DNA of 64,000 bases, from the NCBI GenBank assembly GCA_016124675.1, contig WGNG01000009.1:1-64000 (forward strand), written 5' to 3'. Positions 1-7,063 of the stretch are shown piece after piece (within the stretch, counting starts at the first letter, position 1; each line of letters starts with the position of its first letter). Under the pieces are notes generated by a model. That model made no database searches. It was given only the letters and a program-made list of their open reading frames with translations, and was not told the DNA's origin. The DNA comes from Alphaproteobacteria bacterium (GTDB lineage Bacteria > Pseudomonadota > Alphaproteobacteria > Caulobacterales > Maricaulaceae). The translations under genes were made by a program, and so were the position numbers.

Positions 1-79
1 CCTCCTTCGTGCTCACACCGGCATCGTGCTCGCGCAGCATGCCGATAATCTGCTCTTCCGAATAACGGCTCTTTCGCAT
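1..79 (-). CDS. IS3-family transposase OrfA, N-terminal fragment (runs off the window)
   Basis: Twenty-six codons are visible, starting MRKSRYSEEQIIGMLREHDAG, which is the usual beginning of the small helix-turn-helix OrfA subunit of IS3-family elements (IS407/IS51-like). OrfA binds the IS ends, and OrfAB, made by frameshifting, is the transposase. An SD-like GAGGAGAG lies about 8 bases before the ATG. The rest of the gene is outside the window, so whether the element is intact is unknown. Confidence 0.75.
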   Translation of the reverse strand, partial: MRKSRYSEEQIIGMLREHDAGVSTKE

Positions 80-140
80 GGTCCATCCTCTCCTCGATGG
101 ACTCTACCATTCAGTGGCCGGAAATCAGGGGGCTGGGTCA
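1..140 (-). mobile_element. Left-over end of an IS3-family insertion sequence
   Basis: The element runs off the left edge of the window, so only one end is seen. It holds the start of an orfA-type transposase gene (ATG at 79, minus strand) and about 60 bases of leader. Read on the minus strand, the probable terminus begins near 140 with TGACCCAGCCCCC and continues to the GGAGAGGA ribosome-binding site. The exact end and any target duplication cannot be fixed from one end. Confidence 0.7.
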
Positions 141-332
141 CTGCCGTGGGCCGAGCAGATGGCGGCGGTGTCGGGTGGGGCAGGTAAGTGTGGTGTCGCC
201 GCCCGCCCGCATGGACCAGCGGCGTGACACAGCGCAGATTTGACAGCAGACTTTGGTGAGCAGCACAAAATCTGAAGAGAAGGAGCTCAAAACCATCGAT
301 ATTTTTTTGACAATGATAACGCAAATTGATTA

Positions 333-560
333 TCACCAAGTATGCGTCCATGTCCCACTCGATGTTTCGATAACGACTTCAATGAAGTCACACTCTCCAA
401 AAGGATTGTCGTATCTGTCTATAGGAGCCCTAGCTTGAAAATCAACTGATCTTCCAAATTGCAATGATATCGGAAAATTTGGTGCGGTAGCACGCGACCT
501 TGCGCATTCATCTAAGCATAGTGATCGTTAGCAGGAGCCGACACACCGGTCAAGCTTATT
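333..560 (-). pseudogene. Truncated copy of the C-terminal domain of the FGE-like lipoprotein at 1687-4290
   Basis: Read on the minus strand from 491 to the TGA at 333-335, this encodes 52 residues starting ATAPNFPISLQFGRSVDF and containing GECDFIEV. They align without gaps to the last 52 residues of the 1687-4290 protein (ATEPNFPISLQFGRSIDF, SECDFIEV). Around the fragment's 431-490 the DNA is almost identical to the plus strand near 4145-4205. Upstream the match weakens. GSC is still recognisable at 537-539, but an in-frame TAA follows at 528-530 and no start or FGE domain remains. It is therefore a decayed 3' remnant, inverted relative to the intact gene, left near the IS end. The bases between it and the IS (141-332) show no gene. 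Confidence 0.8.
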
Positions 561-650
561 CCAATCAGAGATACGCCCTGTGAGTGACCGTTGTGCCGAA
601 CCCGGCAGGACGATAGGCGTTTCATGTTATTCGAACCTTATGGCCTTTTG

Positions 651-1508
651 CTATGTCGAGCGACCCACATCGTATCCGATCATGAACATAGCTTTCTCAA
701 GGCGAGGAAGGCCGCATGCAGGTGATAGTGCAATCATTGAACTTACGGTGTTGAGTATGTCGCTCGCATGGCGCACCATTTTGGCGTGAAGCCTGTCTCG
801 GCGGGACCCAAATAACCTGGGGAAATTGAAATCCTCGTCCGACGGATTTCTCACCGGCGCTCCCCGGGACGATCCCCATGGAAAAGCCAAGGCTTCCGGC
901 ACAGCGCCGCGATAGCCTATCGATCGCAGATAATCCTTTGCCTGCAGGCCAAGTGCAGCGCCAACCCTGCCGTCATAAATGACCAGTTTGGCTGGATCGA
1001 AAGCCGCGTAGACCTTAGTCATTGCTGAATTCATGAGCAGGTCATCACCGTCAAAGCGGTCGAGTTCGGCTTTCATGCTCGTTAGTATGGAGTGAGCTTC
1101 TAGAATCTTGGTGCAGAGGCTTCCATTTGCTTCTTCCCGTTGCAGCCAAATAACTGATTTATCACTACCGCCTTTGCGCTGCCGCCCTACGCCTCCCCAA
1201 ACGAAGATGGATTGACAGGTATAACAGGCTAATCTATCGTCTTTATTTTGCACTGCTTTTATCAATTGCTCAGAAAGGGTCACATAATCCAATTCCGAAT
1301 TATTATCAATCCAGGAATAACGCTCGGCCGCTTGGCTTATAGAGTTACAATACCAATTTTTATCAACATTATCTAATGTCAGCTCGAAGCTCAATTGTCG
1401 CCATCTTTTCCAAGCTTTATGACGAGTGATGGGGTAACTGTGATAAAAATCTGCTTTCCACCTGCTGGCAAGGAATGCGGCGAAGCCATTCTTCCAGTCT
1501 TGATCCAT
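651..1508 (-). CDS. Unrecognised protein, 285 aa, accessory region
   Basis: An ATG at 1508 has a good GGAGGG ribosome-binding site 8 bases upstream, and the frame stays open for 285 codons. I do not recognise the family. The protein is soluble, with no signal peptide or membrane segment. It is rich in Trp in its first half and contains a CYTC pair near residue 95. A compact segment near residues 170-195 reads KVYAAFDPAKLVIYDGRVGAALG. Base composition is clearly less GC-rich than the core genes, and many codons end in A or T, so recent acquisition is likely. It is convergent with the pseudogene side and divergent from the 1687 gene. Confidence 0.7.
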   Translation of the reverse strand: MDQDWKNGFAAFLASRWKADFYHSYPITRHKAWKRWRQLSFELTLDNVDKNWYCNSISQAAERYSWIDNNSELDYVTLSEQLIKAVQNKDDRLACYTCQSIFVWGGVGRQRKGGSDKSVIWLQREEANGSLCTKILEAHSILTSMKAELDRFDGDDLLMNSAMTKVYAAFDPAKLVIYDGRVGAALGLQAKDYLRSIGYRGAVPEALAFPWGSSRGAPVRNPSDEDFNFPRLFGSRRDRLHAKMVRHASDILNTVSSMIALSPACGLPRLEKAMFMIGYDVGRST

Positions 1509-1626
1509 CGACCGATCCCTCCGACCGCTTTTCAGAGGAGCGCGCTGCAGGCTGAAGTGCGCGTTGTGTCGCCCGTGAGCTGCCCCTGGTTTCAGTTACT
1601 CGTTTCATTGGGTTCATGCCACCATC

Positions 1627-1655
1627 TTGAGCTTGCATCTGGTTGCATCTAAGTT
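1627..1655 (+). promoter_or_regulatory. Possible sigma-70 promoter for the FGE-like lipoprotein gene
   Basis: TTGAGC (1627-1632) and TAAGTT (1650-1655) are separated by 17 bases, about 32 bases before the preferred ATG at 1687. The -10 match is weak, so this is only a candidate. Confidence 0.3.
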
Positions 1656-1686
1656 TGCCCGTGATGCTTGGAGGGAGAACCACACC

Positions 1687-4290
1687 ATGACGAAAGCCAA
1701 CCGATTTCCAGGCGGCCTGAAACAGTGGGCTTTGCCCTTGTGCGCGCTGGGCGCGCTGGTTCTGGCTAATTGCTCCCCCAGCGATCGTGCTGGCAATGTG
1801 TTTCAGGACCGGTTCACGGATGGATCTGGCCAGGGCCCCGAGATGGTGGTGCTTCCCTCGGGGAGTTTCATCATGGGCTCTCCGTCGTCGGAGGCGGGGC
1901 GCAATGCGGAGCATGAAAGCCCCCAGCGGACGGTGGAGATCGGGTATCGCCTTGCTGTGGGTCGCTATGAGGTGACGGTGGATGAGTATCGCGCCTTTGT
2001 AACGGAGACCGGGCGCAGTGCGAGCGGGGGGTGCTGGACATGGGACGGTTCAGATATCGGCGAGACGGAATCCGCAAGCTGGCAATGGCCTGGATTTGTT
2101 CAATCAGGCAATCATCCCGTGACATGCGTCTCATGGGATGATGCGCTGGCTTATGTGGAGTGGCTGAACCGCAAGACTGGCCTAGTCGTAAGTCCATATC
2201 GTTATCGCCTCCTGAGCGAGGCTGAGTGGGAGTATGCGGCGCGCGCGGGCAGTACGACGGCCTTCAGCTTTGGCGATGATGAGAGCCAGCTTGGCGCCCA
2301 TGCCTGGTTTGAGGATAACTCCAACTTCAGCACGCAGCCTGTTGGTGGCAAGCGCCCCAACGGTTTCGGGCTCTACGACATGCATGGCAATGTGTGGGAG
2401 TGGGTCGAGGATTGCGGGAATGAAAGCCATGCGGGCGCACCGACCGACGGCTCGGCGCGCACAACCGGGGATTGCTCCAACCGTGTGCTCCGCGGCGGCT
2501 CGTGGGTCAACCTCCCGCAGTTCCTGCGCTCCGCCAACCGCATCGGGGTCACTCCTGGCGGCCGGGGCAGCAGCCTCGGGTTCCGTCTTGCGAGGACGCT
2601 TCCCGAAAGCTCGAGCAGTGCAGGTGCAGCGCAAGGCGGTCTGGGAAGCGATAACAACACGACTGTTTCTGATCCGTGCGCGTCAGCGCGAGCGGATTGG
2701 CCTGATATTGAGCGCGCGACTGACCGGGCGGTGGTGCAGGCGTATCGAACGCGCCTCCCCGAAGCCTGTACGACCCAGATCGACTTGGCCGATACGCGTC
2801 TGAGTGCGCTTCAGCCATCGCCGCCTCCTGCATCTGTGCCGTCATCTGCCATTGGAGCTGCAGGGGGTGTCGGGAGCGATGTGTCCGCCGAAGCGCAGAG
2901 CCGCATTGGTGAGGTGTTCCGGGACCGGTTTACAACCGGGTCGGGCCAGGGCCCCGAGATGGTTGTTCTGCAGCCGGGTAGTTTCACGATGGGTTCACCG
3001 GCGTCGGAGCCGGGGCGAGCCCTGGATGAGGGTCCCCAGCTTACTGTGCAAGTCGAGGATCGCCTCGCTGTGGGGCGCTATGAGGTGACGTTTGCGGAGT
3101 GGGACGCGTGCGTGGCTGCTGGGGGCTGTAACGGATATCGTCCCGACGATAGAGGCTGGGGCCGAGATGATCGGCCCGTGATCCGTGTGAGCTGGAATGA
3201 TGCACTGGCTTATGCAGACTGGCTCAACCAAAGCACTGGGCTGACAGGGAGTGCACATCGTTATCGTCTCCTGAGCGAGGCTGAGTGGGAGTATGCGGCG
3301 CGCGCGGGCACGACCACGGCGTACAGCTTCGGCGAAGATGCAGGCCAGCTTGGCGCCCATGCCTGGTTCGCGGAGAACTCCAACGAAAGCACGCAGCCTG
3401 TTGGCGGCAGGCGTCCCAACGCGTTCGGCCTTTACGACATGCATGGCAATGTTCAGGAATGGGTTGAGGATTGCTGGAATGATAGCCATTCAGGGGTGCC
3501 GACGGACGGCTCGGCGCAAACAAAAGGGGATTGTTCGATCCGCGTCTTCCGAGGCGGATCATGGTTTAGCGGCCCTTTAATCCTGCGCTCATCTAATCGT
3601 AACCGAGGGGCCCCGAGCACTCAGAGCAATGTTATTGGGTTCCGTCTTGCGAGGACGCTTCCCGAAAGCTCGAGCAGTGCAGGTGCAGCGCAGGGCGGTC
3701 TGGGAAGCGATAACAACACGGCTGTTTCTGATCCGTGCGCGTCAGCGCGAGCGGATTGGCCTGATATTGAGCGCGCGACTGACCGGGCGGTGGTGCAGGC
3801 GTATCGAACACGCCTCCCCGAAGCCTGTACGACCCAGATCGACTTGGCCGATGCGCGTCTGAGTGCGCTTCAGCCATCGCCGCCTCCTGCACCTGTGCCG
3901 TCATCTGCTCGTAGTGCTGCAACTGAGCAAAGGCACCAGCCATCGCCGCTTCGGGCGCAGAGGCAGCAGCCGTCGCCTGTCCGAGTGGAGAAGTACATCG
4001 AATTGGATCCCCTGTTTTTCTATCCGATTTACGTCCTTCGAGTTAGGGGGATAACAGATGACGTAGAGCTTCTGAGCATTGTGGTTGATCGCGGTAGCTG
4101 CACGCTCTCACGCGGAGGAAGCGCCCTTAGCGTCTATATGCCTGCTACAGAACCAAATTTTCCGATATCATTGCAATTTGGAAGATCAATTGATTTTATT
4201 GTAAGGAATCCTAGCAATCAATTTAGTGAGTGTGACTTTATTGAGGTCGAAGTTGAAACGACAAATGGATCTTGGACGGCTAACTGGTAG
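1687..4290 (+). CDS. Lipoprotein with two FGE/SUMF1-like (C-type-lectin fold) domains and a unique C-terminal domain
   Basis: I place the start at 1687, where GGAGGGA lies 10 bases upstream and the paralog at 4339 starts at the same residue (MTK). That gives 867 aa. A lipoprotein signal ends in LVLANC (the -1 Asn is unusual; the paralog has LAGC). FGE-like domain 1 spans about residues 53-305 and domain 2 about 425-658, with family landmarks YRLLSEAEWEYAARAG, GLYDMHGNV.EWVED, RGGSW and GFRLAR. Each is followed by a nearly identical Ser/Pro-rich linker containing DWPDIERATD. The last 100 residues form a separate beta-rich domain of lower GC content. Only the fold is inferred, not formylglycine chemistry. 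This sequence family is common among DGR target proteins, and residues 262-296 look like a DGR variable region. Likely acts at the cell surface as a binding protein. Confidence 0.85.
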   Translation: MTKANRFPGGLKQWALPLCALGALVLANCSPSDRAGNVFQDRFTDGSGQGPEMVVLPSGSFIMGSPSSEAGRNAEHESPQRTVEIGYRLAVGRYEVTVDEYRAFVTETGRSASGGCWTWDGSDIGETESASWQWPGFVQSGNHPVTCVSWDDALAYVEWLNRKTGLVVSPYRYRLLSEAEWEYAARAGSTTAFSFGDDESQLGAHAWFEDNSNFSTQPVGGKRPNGFGLYDMHGNVWEWVEDCGNESHAGAPTDGSARTTGDCSNRVLRGGSWVNLPQFLRSANRIGVTPGGRGSSLGFRLARTLPESSSSAGAAQGGLGSDNNTTVSDPCASARADWPDIERATDRAVVQAYRTRLPEACTTQIDLADTRLSALQPSPPPASVPSSAIGAAGGVGSDVSAEAQSRIGEVFRDRFTTGSGQGPEMVVLQPGSFTMGSPASEPGRALDEGPQLTVQVEDRLAVGRYEVTFAEWDACVAAGGCNGYRPDDRGWGRDDRPVIRVSWNDALAYADWLNQSTGLTGSAHRYRLLSEAEWEYAARAGTTTAYSFGEDAGQLGAHAWFAENSNESTQPVGGRRPNAFGLYDMHGNVQEWVEDCWNDSHSGVPTDGSAQTKGDCSIRVFRGGSWFSGPLILRSSNRNRGAPSTQSNVIGFRLARTLPESSSSAGAAQGGLGSDNNTAVSDPCASARADWPDIERATDRAVVQAYRTRLPEACTTQIDLADARLSALQPSPPPAPVPSSARSAATEQRHQPSPLRAQRQQPSPVRVEKYIELDPLFFYPIYVLRVRGITDDVELLSIVVDRGSCTLSRGGSALSVYMPATEPNFPISLQFGRSIDFIVRNPSNQFSECDFIEVEVETTNGSWTANW
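2470..2577 (+). other. Candidate DGR variable region, copy 1 (inside FGE domain 1)
   Basis: Aligned without gaps to 5074-5181 (constant offset 2604), this stretch differs at 20 bases in 14 codons, all at codon positions 1 or 2. Twelve of the codons are NNC, one is NAT and one is NGG. The pattern fits a template with AAC, AAT and AGG at those places. The encoded frame is RV-x-RGGSW-xxx-PQFLRSA-x-R-xxx-TPG-x-R-xxx-LGFRLAR. The 32 bases from 2575 on are identical in both genes. Confidence 0.75.
2578..2849 (+). repeat. Internal direct repeat, copy A
   Basis: About 272 bases recur at 3637-3908 (offset 1059) with roughly five mismatches. The repeat starts exactly at the GFRLAR end of each FGE-like domain and covers the linker. 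Such high identity next to much more diverged FGE domains suggests recent duplication or gene conversion of the linker. Confidence 0.9.
3637..3908 (+). repeat. Internal direct repeat, copy B
   Basis: Second copy of the linker repeat in the same gene, following FGE-like domain 2. The FGE domain just before it uses many different synonymous codons, so the shared identity begins abruptly at GGGTTCCGTC. Confidence 0.9.
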
Positions 4291-4338
4291 TTTAGCGCAT
4301 CCTTGGTGACCGGGGATGCTTGGGAGGAAAACCACGCC

Positions 4339-5214
4339 ATGACGAAACCCATCCGATTTCCAGCCGGCCTGAAACAGTGGGCTTTGCCCTTGTGCGCGCT
4401 CTGTGCGCTTGTTCTGGCCGGTTGCGCTCCTGAAACAGAGGGCCGTCGTGCTGGCGAGGTATTTCAGGACCGGTTCACGGATGGATCTGGCCAGGGTCCC
4501 GAGATGGTGGTGCTTCCCTCGGGGAGTTTCACCATGGGCTCTCCAGTGTCAGAGGCGGGGCGATTCGATTTCGAGGGCCCCCAGCAGACGGTGGAGATCG
4601 GGCATCGCCTGGCGGTTGGGCGCTATGAGGTGACGTTTGCTGAGTGGGATGCCTGCGTGGCTGATGGGGGCTGCAACGGCTATCGCCCCTACGATGAGGG
4701 CTTGGCCAGGGGCACTAGTCCGGTGATGAATGTCTCCTGGAATGATGCACAGGACTATGTGACCTGGCTGAACCGCAAGACCGGGCTGACCGGGAGCCCA
4801 TACCGCTACCGTCTCCTGAGCGAAGCTGAGTGGGAGTATGCGGCTCGGGCCGGAACGACGACGGCGTACAGCTTTGGCGATGATGCGGGGCAGCTGGGCG
4901 CCCATGCCTGGTTTGAGGATAACTCCAACTTCAGCACGCAGCCTGTTGGTGGCAGGCGTCCCAACGCGTTCGGCCTTTACGACATGCATGGCAATGTTCA
5001 GGAGTGGGTCGAGGATTGCGCGAATGAAAGCCATGCGGGCGCACCGACCGACGGCTCGGCGCGCACAACCGGGAATTGCTCCAGCCGTGTGTACCGCGGC
5101 GGCTCGTGGATCCTCGACCCGCAGTTCCTGCGCTCCGCCTTCCGCCTCTGGTTCACTCCTGGCAACCGGGACAACTTCCTCGGGTTCCGTCTTGCGAGGA
5201 CGCTTCCCGATTAG
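4339..5214 (+). CDS. Lipoprotein with one FGE/SUMF1-like domain; candidate DGR target
   Basis: The start at 4339 has a GGGAGGAAA site upstream and matches the paralog, giving 291 aa. A lipoprotein signal ends in the canonical LAGC. A single FGE-like domain fills the rest: SGSFTMGSP near residue 60, YRLLSEAEWEYAARAG, then GLYDMHGNVQEWVED, RGGSW and the terminal GFRLARTLPD. The protein stops right after the domain, as DGR target proteins usually do. Residues 246-280 are the hypervariable stretch. Among known DGR targets, the Treponema TvpA protein is also a surface lipoprotein of this fold. The first 40 codons and the leader are close copies of the gene at 1687, so the pair arose by duplication. 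Ligand unknown. Confidence 0.88.
   Translation: MTKPIRFPAGLKQWALPLCALCALVLAGCAPETEGRRAGEVFQDRFTDGSGQGPEMVVLPSGSFTMGSPVSEAGRFDFEGPQQTVEIGHRLAVGRYEVTFAEWDACVADGGCNGYRPYDEGLARGTSPVMNVSWNDAQDYVTWLNRKTGLTGSPYRYRLLSEAEWEYAARAGTTTAYSFGDDAGQLGAHAWFEDNSNFSTQPVGGRRPNAFGLYDMHGNVQEWVEDCANESHAGAPTDGSARTTGNCSSRVYRGGSWILDPQFLRSAFRLWFTPGNRDNFLGFRLARTLPD
5074..5181 (+). other. Candidate DGR variable region, copy 2 (3' end of the gene)
   Basis: This is the partner of 2470-2577. In the roughly 70 bases just before it the two genes differ at only one base, and the 32 bases 5179-5210 are identical. That GC-rich stretch, CTCGGGTTCCGTCTTGCGAG and onward, sits where an initiation-of-mutagenic-homing site would be. 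Fifteen of the 20 differences have A in one copy, and no third-position base differs. Confidence 0.78.
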
Positions 5215-5221
5215 GGAAGCG
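5201..5221 (+). promoter_or_regulatory. Perfect hairpin/cruciform just after the variable region
   Basis: CGCTTCCC (5201-5208), loop GATTA (5209-5213), GGGAAGCG (5214-5221). The stem spans the stop codon at 5212-5214. DGR targets such as the Bordetella phage mtd gene carry a similar short-loop 8-bp stem just downstream of the homing site. There is no T-run after it, so it does not look like a normal terminator. Copy 1 at 2470-2577 lacks the second arm. Confidence 0.65.
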
Positions 5222-5627
5222 GTTACATGTTGATCTGTTTACCTGTTTACCTGTTGAGACGGCGAGAGGTGGACGGTGAAGCGCTGGGTGAAGTGGCAAA
5301 CACCCCTGTCCCGCGTAGCGGGTTCGTAATTTTTCACTACTTTACGCGCCCCTACGCCCACCTCGGGTTTCTCTGGCCATATGCCTGGCGAAAGAACCGT
5401 GCCCAAAAGTGCGGTTGGCTCAAATTTACAACCGCCTGTAATAATTGGCTTTTGTTCAAGCGCACCAATTTCGTCGAGGTGCGCTCGGTTTGAGACCAGG
5501 GCGGTTCAGAGCCCGAAATCCGGGCGCTCGCCAGTCTCCGTGGTTCGCATGGCGTGCACAAACCCCTTTGAAATAAAAAGAAAAAGGGCTCCAATGGGAG
5601 TCTCGTTTCGGGTTTGCTATTGGAAAC
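5222..5627. other. Non-coding stretch between the island genes and tRNA-Ser
   Basis: About 400 bases with no convincing gene. A short direct repeat GTTTACCTGTTTACCTGTT lies near 5237-5255. Next to the tRNA, 5571-5605 on the minus strand reads as a small hairpin (CTCC/GGAG) followed by CCCTTTTTCTTTTT, a possible terminator of the tRNA gene. I saw no integrase and no second copy of the tRNA 3' end. Confidence 0.5.
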
Positions 5628-5717
5628 TGGCGGAGAGGGAGGGATTCGAACCCTCGGAACGCTTGCACGCTCAACGGTTTTCGAGACCGCCCCGATCGAC
5701 CACTCCGGCACCTCTCC
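5628..5717 (-). tRNA. tRNA-Ser(CGA)
   Basis: On the minus strand the gene starts GGAGAGGTGCCGGAGTGG and ends CCTCTCCGCCA. The acceptor stem GGAGAGG/CCTCTCC pairs fully. The T-arm contains GGTTCGAATCC, and a long variable arm typical of class II serine tRNAs is present. The anticodon loop CTCGAAA gives anticodon CGA, which reads UCG codons. The CCA end is encoded. Its 3' end faces the accessory region at 1-5627, the side where integrative elements usually insert. Confidence 0.96.
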
Positions 5718-5839
5718 GAGCAGTGTGTGCCGGTGTCGCAAAGAGCGGCGTCAAAATCAAGCGCTCAGGCGCAGATGGCCTCGACTGGCAAGCCAAGCGC
5801 TGATAGGGCTGTACCGGCTGTAACAGGAGTGTGTGCCCC

Positions 5840-6148
5840 GTGATCCGCTTTGTCCTTGCGCCGGCCTTGCTGGCGACCGTGATGCTCGGCGCGTGTGCGA
5901 CCGACGCCCGGACCGAACGCCAGGAGATGGTGGATGCCGGGCAGCTGACCGGTGTGACGTCCGATGGCGACACGGTGCGTTGCCGCACCCTTCGCCCCAC
6001 CGGCAGCCGCCTGTCGGAGCGGGTCTGCCTCACCCAGCGCGAATGGGACGACATGGAGGAGAATGCGCGCCGAACCGCCGAGGAGCGCGCCAACTCCCAG
6101 GTCGCCACGACGATCGGCGGACCGCGCGGAGGCGGCGGCCAGCCTTAG
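5840..6148 (+). CDS. Small lipoprotein of unknown function
   Basis: I prefer the GTG at 5840, which has AGGAG about 10 bases upstream; an in-frame GTG at 5831 is too close to that site. The protein is about 102 aa. It has a lipoprotein signal with lipobox LGAC, then a soluble tail with a Cys pair (VRCRTLRPTGSRLSERVCL) that may form a disulphide, and a Gly-rich end. Short proteins of this kind are common in alphaproteobacteria. No function can be named. Confidence 0.75.
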   Translation: MIRFVLAPALLATVMLGACATDARTERQEMVDAGQLTGVTSDGDTVRCRTLRPTGSRLSERVCLTQREWDDMEENARRTAEERANSQVATTIGGPRGGGGQP

Positions 6149-6216
6149 ACCGCCACAGGGGCGCCAGGCCGCGCTGCCCGTCCGGAGCAAAGACGGGCCA
6201 CGGGACGCTGCGCGCA

Positions 6217-6246
6217 TTGACTCAGCAAGGCCCATGCGCCTATATC
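6217..6246 (+). promoter_or_regulatory. Putative promoter for rplU-rpmA
   Basis: TTGACT (6217-6222) and TATATC (6241-6246) lie 18 bases apart in otherwise very GC-rich DNA, about 170 bases before rplU. Both boxes are close to the sigma-70 consensus. Confidence 0.5.
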
Positions 6247-6416
6247 GCGCGCTCGCGCTGCGGCGGGCAGGCTGAAGGGCTTGTCCGGCCGGGTGCGCCA
6301 AACCTGTTCACAACGCCGGATCGCATCAGAACCGGCGAAGAAAAAGGGCTCCGGCCCGCGAGAGAGGCGCCTTTGGCGCGGCGCGGTCACGGATCCGGGT
6401 CAAAAGGAAGAGACAC

Positions 6417-7031
6417 ATGTACGCGGTCATCAAAACCGGCGGCAAGCAATACCGGGTGACGCAAGGCGACATCCTGCGCGTGGAGAAGCTCGACGCCGAA
6501 GCGGGCGACGTGGTCACGTTCGACCAGGTGCTCATGATCGGCGGCGAGGGCAACCCCCTGGTGGGCGCTCCCGGCGTGGACGGCGCCTCGGTGACGGCCG
6601 AAGTCCTTGACGAGCGCAAGGACAAGAAGGTCATCGTCTTCAAGAAGCGCCGCCGGCAGAATTACCGCCGCAAGCGCGGCCACCGCCAGTGGATCACGGT
6701 GATCTCGATCGCCGAGATCCTGAAACCCGGCGTGAAATCTGCGCTCGGCGGCAAGAAAAAGGCGGCGAGGCCGGCTGAAGAGGCTGCGGTGGAAACCGCT
6801 CCGGCCAAGCCGGCCAAGGCGGCGGCGGGCGCGGACGATCTGACCCAGCTCAACGGCGTCGGCCCGGCCTTCGCCAGGAAGCTGGCGGACGCGGGGGTGA
6901 CCACCTTCGCCCAGGTCGCGGCCTGGATCGAGGCAGACCTTGAGCGCCTGGACGGCGAGTTCGCCGGCCTCAAGGCGAAGGCGGAATCGGGCGAGTGGAT
7001 CGCCCGGGCGAAAGAACTGGCCGGCGCGTAA
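6417..7031 (+). CDS. rplU: 50S ribosomal protein L21 with C-terminal HhH extension
   Basis: Residues 1-103 are a standard L21 (start MYAVIKTGGKQYRV, then FKKRRRQNYRRKRGHRQ), a 23S rRNA-binding protein of the large subunit. The total length is 204 aa against about 103 in most bacteria. After an Ala/Lys/Pro linker, residues 139-204 carry a helix-hairpin-helix-like module (DLTQLNGVGPAFARKLADAG). Such extensions occur in alphaproteobacteria; their role is unclear and nucleic-acid binding is inferred. A GGAAGAG site precedes the ATG. It is co-transcribed with rpmA. Confidence 0.96.
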   Translation: MYAVIKTGGKQYRVTQGDILRVEKLDAEAGDVVTFDQVLMIGGEGNPLVGAPGVDGASVTAEVLDERKDKKVIVFKKRRRQNYRRKRGHRQWITVISIAEILKPGVKSALGGKKKAARPAEEAAVETAPAKPAKAAAGADDLTQLNGVGPAFARKLADAGVTTFAQVAAWIEADLERLDGEFAGLKAKAESGEWIARAKELAGA

Positions 7032-7063
7032 CGCGTCTGCGCAAGGATTGAAGGAGAGCGGAT

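Noticed and set aside
3530-3640. C-terminal part of FGE domain 2 as a third active variable region
   Set aside because: It differs from the other two copies at many third codon positions, which is ordinary divergence; it is at most an old, no longer retargeted copy.
1687-5214. Formylglycine-generating or sulfatase-modifying activity
   Set aside because: Only the fold is supported. No sulfatase is nearby, and lipoproteins of this shape are usually binding proteins.
5201-5221. Plain Rho-independent terminator
   Set aside because: The stem is not followed by a T-run, and it overlaps the stop codon; the DGR-type hairpin reading fits better, though termination is not excluded.
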